A DNA stretch of 64,000 bases from Kyrpidia tusciae DSM 2912 (lineage in GTDB: Bacteria; Bacillota; Bacilli; Kyrpidiales; Kyrpidiaceae), in NCBI RefSeq assembly GCF_000092905.1, contig NC_014098.1, positions 992,001-1,056,000 on the forward strand. Direction: 5' to 3'. Positions 59,818-64,000 of the stretch are shown here, piece by piece. The translations under genes and the position numbers were made by a program. How positions within the stretch are numbered: the stretch's first letter is position 1; each line of letters begins with the position of its first letter. The notes beneath the pieces are model-generated. The model was given only the letters and a program-made list of their open reading frames with translations. It was not told the DNA's origin and did no database searches.

Positions 59818-62800
59818 AGTGTATCGGCCGCAGCACCAGGTGCGTTTCGTGACGGCCGCCAGCTTGTTCGACGGCCACGACGCGGCGATTAACATTATGC
59901 GACGGCTGTTGCAACGCTCCGGAGTGGAGGTGATCCACCTCGGGCACAACCGCTCTGTGGAAGAAATCGTGAATGCCGCCATCCAAGAAGACGTGCAGGG
60001 GATTGCCGTCAGTTCTTACCAAGGCGGGCATATGGAATTCTTTAAATACATGTATGATCTCCTGCAAGAGCGGGGAGCGGGGCACATCCTGATTTTCGGC
60101 GGCGGCGGGGGGGTGATCATTCCCGAGGAGATTCGCGAACTCGAAGCATACGGCATCGCGAAGATTTTCTCCCCCGAGGACGGTCGGGAGATGGGGCTTC
60201 AAGGGATGATCAATTATATGATCCGCTTGGCGGATCACCCCACCCCCACCCGGTTGGCCGAGTCAGGGGTGGAGGTGCCCCTCACTCCCACCGAGGTGCG
60301 CCGGGTGGCCGAGTGGATCACCTTGGCGGAACGCCGGGTGGTGGAGAAACATCCGGAATGGGACGAGATCTTCGCCCGGCTGCGGGAAATGCGCCGGCCC
60401 GTTCCCGTGGTGGGAGTCACCGGGACCGGGGGTGCGGGCAAAAGTTCGTTAACCGATGAATTGCTTCGCCGGTTTTTGCGCGTTTATCCTGATAAAACTT
60501 TTGCCGTCCTCAGCGTGGACCCATCCAAACAGAAAACTGGAGGCGCATTGCTCGGTGATCGGATCCGCATGAATGCCCTGGCCAGCCCCAGGATTTACAT
60601 GCGCAGCCTGGCCAGCCGACGATCCGGGTCTGAACTGAGCGCCGCCATGGACGAGGCCTTGGATGTGGTCCGGGCGGCCGGATTCGATCTGATTATCGTG
60701 GAGACCAGCGGTATCGGCCAGGGTGATGCCGCAGTGGCCCGGGTTGCGGATCTGAGCATCTATGTGATGACCAGCGAATTCGGAGCGCCGAGCCAACTGG
60801 AAAAAATCGATATGCTCGATTACGCCGATTTTGTCGTCATCAACAAGTTCGACCGCAAAGGCTCCGAAGATGCGCTTCGGGAGGTGCGAAAGCAGTACCG
60901 GCGCAACCACAATCAGGTCGAAGGTCCCGATGAGTCACTTCCGGTCTACGGGACCATTGCCAGCCAGTTTAACGATCCGGGCACCGATCGCTTCTTCAAA
61001 GCCTTGATCGACCGGCTGGCCCTACGGTTTGGGGAGACGTGGCGGGGCGATTACACGCCCGGGGCGATGGACAGCCGCAAACCCGGCGTCATCCCTCCCG
61101 AACGGACCCACTACCTCGCAGAAATTGTAGATACGATACGACGCTACAAACGTTGGGTCGAAGAACAGTCGTCTATCGCAAGGAAAATTTACCAACTGGA
61201 AGGAGCCAGGGCGGTGCTGGCTGAGGCGGCCGGGGAAGGGGAGGCGGTCCCCCTTCAGGAGATCGACCGCCAACTGGCCCATTTTTGGGAACAACTGCAT
61301 CCCGACTGCAGAAAGGCCCTGGAGGAGTGGCCGAAGCTCAAAGAGCGGTATCGCCAGGACGAACTGGTGATGAAAGTCCGGGATCGGGAGATCCGCCAGC
61401 CTCTGTACACGACGAGCCTGTCAGGCACCCGGATTCCCAAAGTGGCGTTGCCGCGATACGAGGATTACGGCGAGATCCTTCGCTGGCTCCTGTTGGAGAA
61501 CGTCCCGGGTTCCTTCCCTTATACCGCCGGGGTATTTCCCTTGAAACGCACCGAGGAGGAGCCCCGCCGGCAGTTTGCCGGCGAAGGGACGCCGGAGCGC
61601 ACGAACCGGAGGTTTCACTATCTCAGTCAAAATGACACGGCGAAACGCTTGTCCACCGCTTTTGACAGCGTGACCCTGTACGGCCAGGATCCCGATCGGC
61701 GACCCGACATCTACGGCAAAATCGGGGAGAGCGGGGTCAGCGTCTGCACCCTGGACGACATGAAAAAGTTGTATGAGGGCTTTGACCTGTGCGCTCCCAA
61801 TACCAGCGTGTCCATGACCATCAATGGACCGGCGCCGATTTTGCTTGCCATGTTTCTTAACACCGCCATCGACCAACAGGTGGAGGCATTCCGGCGGGAG
61901 ACGGGCCGGGAGCCTTCCCGGGAGGAATACGAAGAGATTAAAGCCAGGACCTTGCGCACGGTCCGGGGGACGGTCCAGGCGGACATCCTGAAAGAGGACC
62001 AGGGGCAGAATACCTGCATCTTCTCCATCGATTTCGCCCTGCGGATGATGGGGGACATTCAGGAATATTTTATTGCGCACGACGTCCGCAATTATTACTC
62101 GGTGAGCATCAGTGGCTATCACATTGCCGAAGCCGGGGCGAATCCCATTACCCAACTGGCCTTTACTCTGTCCAACGCTTTTACCTATGTGGAATATTAT
62201 CTGTCTCGGGGCATGAAAATCGACGATTTTGCCCCGAATCTGTCGTTTTTCTTCAGCAATGGCATGGACCCGGAGTACAGTGTGATCGGGCGGGTGGCCC
62301 GGCGGATTTGGTCCACGGCGATCAAGTACCGATACGGCGGCAATGAGCGGAGTCAAAAACTGAAGTACCATATTCAAACGTCCGGGCGGTCCCTGCACGC
62401 CATGGAGATCGATTTTAACGACATTCGCACCACCCTGCAGGCGCTGCTGGCCATTTACGACAACTGCAATTCCCTGCATACAAACGCCTACGACGAGGCG
62501 ATCACCACGCCCACGGAAGAGTCGGTCCGGCGGGCGATGGCGATCCAGATGATCATCAACCGGGAATTCGGCCTGGCGAAAAATGAAAATCCGCTTCAAG
62601 GGGCGTTCATCATTGAGGAGTTGACCGACCTGGTGGAAGAAGCGGTGCTTCAGGAGTTTTTGCGGCTCAATGACCGGGGAGGAGTGCTCGGTGCCATGGA
62701 GACCCAGTACCAGAGGGGAAAGATCCAGGATGAGTCGTTGTACTACGAACAACTGAAGCATACGGGGCAGTTGCCCATCATCGGGGTCAACACGTTTCTC

Positions 62801-63070
62801 AATCCAAAAGGCCTATCCGAGACCGAGCACACCACCATTGAACTCGCCCGGGCGACCCGGGAGGAGAAAGAAGAGCAGCTTCGCAATCTCCAGGCCTTTC
62901 AGGAGCGCAATCGGGATCGGGCACCCCAGATGCTCCGCCGACTGCAGCAGGTGGCCGCCGAGGGCGGAAACATCTTTGCGGAGTTGATGGAGACGGTTCG
63001 ATACTGCAGTCTCGGCCAGATCACGGCGGCGCTGTTCGAAGTCGGGGGCCAGTATCGGCGGAACATGTGA
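59807..63070 (+). CDS. icmF: Fused isobutyryl-CoA mutase IcmF
   Basis: A 1087-residue B12 enzyme that interconverts isobutyryl-CoA and n-butyryl-CoA, and in some cases isovaleryl- and pivalyl-CoA. Order: B12-binding domain with the DxH motif (Asp22-Gly-His24 in [11 protein letters not shown]), MeaI-type G-protein chaperone with P-loop GTGGAGKS at 206-213, then the large mutase domain ([34 protein letters not shown] in parts). The fused order is diagnostic for IcmF. GTG 59807 has AAGAGGGGGAAG upstream; the frame opens at ATG 59762 inside the TetR gene. It ties branched-chain acid use to the fatty-acid genes around it. Confidence 0.95.
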   Translation: METEVYRPQHQVRFVTAASLFDGHDAAINIMRRLLQRSGVEVIHLGHNRSVEEIVNAAIQEDVQGIAVSSYQGGHMEFFKYMYDLLQERGAGHILIFGGGGGVIIPEEIRELEAYGIAKIFSPEDGREMGLQGMINYMIRLADHPTPTRLAESGVEVPLTPTEVRRVAEWITLAERRVVEKHPEWDEIFARLREMRRPVPVVGVTGTGGAGKSSLTDELLRRFLRVYPDKTFAVLSVDPSKQKTGGALLGDRIRMNALASPRIYMRSLASRRSGSELSAAMDEALDVVRAAGFDLIIVETSGIGQGDAAVARVADLSIYVMTSEFGAPSQLEKIDMLDYADFVVINKFDRKGSEDALREVRKQYRRNHNQVEGPDESLPVYGTIASQFNDPGTDRFFKALIDRLALRFGETWRGDYTPGAMDSRKPGVIPPERTHYLAEIVDTIRRYKRWVEEQSSIARKIYQLEGARAVLAEAAGEGEAVPLQEIDRQLAHFWEQLHPDCRKALEEWPKLKERYRQDELVMKVRDREIRQPLYTTSLSGTRIPKVALPRYEDYGEILRWLLLENVPGSFPYTAGVFPLKRTEEEPRRQFAGEGTPERTNRRFHYLSQNDTAKRLSTAFDSVTLYGQDPDRRPDIYGKIGESGVSVCTLDDMKKLYEGFDLCAPNTSVSMTINGPAPILLAMFLNTAIDQQVEAFRRETGREPSREEYEEIKARTLRTVRGTVQADILKEDQGQNTCIFSIDFALRMMGDIQEYFIAHDVRNYYSVSISGYHIAEAGANPITQLAFTLSNAFTYVEYYLSRGMKIDDFAPNLSFFFSNGMDPEYSVIGRVARRIWSTAIKYRYGGNERSQKLKYHIQTSGRSLHAMEIDFNDIRTTLQALLAIYDNCNSLHTNAYDEAITTPTEESVRRAMAIQMIINREFGLAKNENPLQGAFIIEELTDLVEEAVLQEFLRLNDRGGVLGAMETQYQRGKIQDESLYYEQLKHTGQLPIIGVNTFLNPKGLSETEHTTIELARATREEKEEQLRNLQAFQERNRDRAPQMLRRLQQVAAEGGNIFAELMETVRYCSLGQITAALFEVGGQYRRNM

Positions 63071-63224
63071 CGATCGTGGGAGAGCGCGCAACCAGGTCGG
63101 GAGACGGAACGATGGTGACGTCTATAAGGCTGGGGGAATGAGGGATTGATCGCCGCTGGCCTTGAGGTGTCGCAGTGAACCCGTCGGCCGCCCGTTGCGG
63201 GGGCGAGTCCCATGAGTAAAGGGA

Positions 63225-63250
63225 CAGGAAGGGAGCGCAGTCCCTTCCTG
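63225..63250. terminator. Perfect 10-bp stem-loop between convergent icmF and fabF
   Basis: CAGGAAGGGA (63225-63234) pairs with TCCCTTCCTG (63241-63250) around GCGCAG. It lies in the 215-base gap between the two stops; no long T-run is seen. Confidence 0.6.
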
Positions 63251-63285
63251 CAGGACACAATCGGATCCCTACTATGTGATCCAAG

Positions 63286-64000
63286 TTATCGACTGAACAA
63301 TCCGGGGTCGGCCCAGATCAGAACCCCGTTCTGACCGCCAAATCCAAAAGAGTTGCTCATGGCCACGGCGATATGCTGCCGACGGGGCCCGTCCAACACC
63401 AAGTCCGGAGGTGCTTCCGGGTCCGGCTGCCGACAATGAAGAGTGGGGGGAATCCACCCGGTCTCGATCGACTTAATGCTAATTATGCTTTCCACCGCAC
63501 CGGCGGCTCCCAGGAGGTGGCCCATCCCTCCCTTGGTGGAACTGACCGGAATCTGGTTGAGATGCCCCCCGAAAACCCGGCGCAGCGCCAGGGATTCGGC
63601 TCGATCCCCGGCGGGGGTGGCCGTGGCATGGGCGTTGATATAATCGATGTCCGCCGGCCCCAGGCCCGCGCTGTACAGAGCCCGCTCCATTGCCAGCACC
63701 GCGCCGGTGCCGTCGGGATGGGGGGCTGTTTCGTGATATGCATCGTTGGATGCCCCGTAACCCACCAAGACCGCGTAGACCTTTGCCCCTCGGGCCCTCG
63801 CCCGATCCAGAGGTTCCAGGATCAGGGCCGCCGCTCCTTCTCCCATCACCATTCCGGTTCGGTCCACGTCAAAGGGTTTACACCAAGTGGAAAGATCCCC
63901 CTCTCCTTCCATGGCCACGGCGCCGGCGGAGCGCAGACCGCCCAAGGCCGTGGGCGTGAACAGGCTCTCGGAACCGCCCGTCACAACTTGGTCAACGATG
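63286..64000 (-). CDS. fabF: 3-oxoacyl-[acyl-carrier-protein] synthase II, C-terminal part
   Basis: The last about 238 residues of a KAS II condensing enzyme; the frame is still open at the window end, so the N-terminal half with the catalytic Cys is outside. The two catalytic His regions are here: NAHATATPAGD and STKGGMGHLLGAAGAVE, with the KAS Lys in the latter, and the closing NSFGFGGQN. It condenses malonyl-ACP with the growing acyl chain. It converges on icmF. A polyketide-type KAS cannot be fully excluded from half a gene. Confidence 0.9.
   Translation of the reverse strand, partial: IVDQVVTGGSESLFTPTALGGLRSAGAVAMEGEGDLSTWCKPFDVDRTGMVMGEGAAALILEPLDRARARGAKVYAVLVGYGASNDAYHETAPHPDGTGAVLAMERALYSAGLGPADIDYINAHATATPAGDRAESLALRRVFGGHLNQIPVSSTKGGMGHLLGAAGAVESIISIKSIETGWIPPTLHCRQPDPEAPPDLVLDGPRRQHIAVAMSNSFGFGGQNGVLIWADPGLFSR

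Noticed and set aside
61421-62761. 446-codon minus-strand frame
   Set aside because: Antisense to icmF, no domain; a shadow of GC-rich coding.

Overview
The window reads as the chromosome of a GC-rich, endospore-forming Firmicute, most like the Alicyclobacillaceae, and I suspect a Kyrpidia-type thermophile. That placement is inference from gene content. Sporulation genes (ytrH, ytrI, two YjcZ-type mini-proteins, a SigH-like sigma factor), Gram-positive Shine-Dalgarno sequences, many GTG and TTG starts, an S-layer-homology protein and a sortase all point the same way. No rRNA, tRNA or CRISPR array was seen.

Left part (1-16.5 kb): the 3' part of rel with dtd, a metallo-beta-lactamase hydrolase and a dienelactone hydrolase; then a macro-domain protein, a YeiH-type transporter, a membrane glycosyltransferase and a LysR regulator. 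A glyoxylate-shunt block follows, with isocitrate lyase and two tandem malate synthase genes carrying their own promoters, an operator-like palindrome and a terminator. Next come serC and acetoacetyl-CoA synthetase. Together with alanine-glyoxylate-type aminotransferase (52.3 kb), 2,4-dienoyl-CoA reductase, a TetR regulator and the fused isobutyryl-CoA mutase icmF (58-63 kb), this suggests growth on acetate, fatty or branched acids.

Middle part (16.7-39.5 kb): a damage-inducible mutasome operon (ImuB-like protein, DUF6504-like protein, DnaE2) behind a promoter overlapped by a LexA-type box; an HD hydrolase, a class-A beta-lactamase-like protein, a class V aminotransferase, a class II aldolase, an SDR, an HTH-TPR regulator, ilvD, ytrHI, the SigH-like factor, a LysM-3D wall protein, an ABC-class ATPase, a thioesterase, a family 4 uracil-DNA glycosylase and psd.

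Surface region (39.7-52.2 kb): a class D-like sortase overlaps the gene of its probable substrate, an LPNTG protein with ten Gly-rich repeats. Upstream on the same strand are three small secreted proteins, and a 657-residue low-complexity secreted protein is divergent. This cluster is the best candidate here for an undescribed system. Next to it are a MurF-like ligase with an unusual membrane N-terminus, ddl, and an SLH protein ending in a putative glycosidase-like domain.

Right part (52.3-64 kb): aminotransferase, Nudix hydrolase and fabI, then an IS607-family element whose TnpA is internally deleted but whose TnpB nuclease looks intact, followed by the lipid/branched-acyl genes and the 3' part of fabF.
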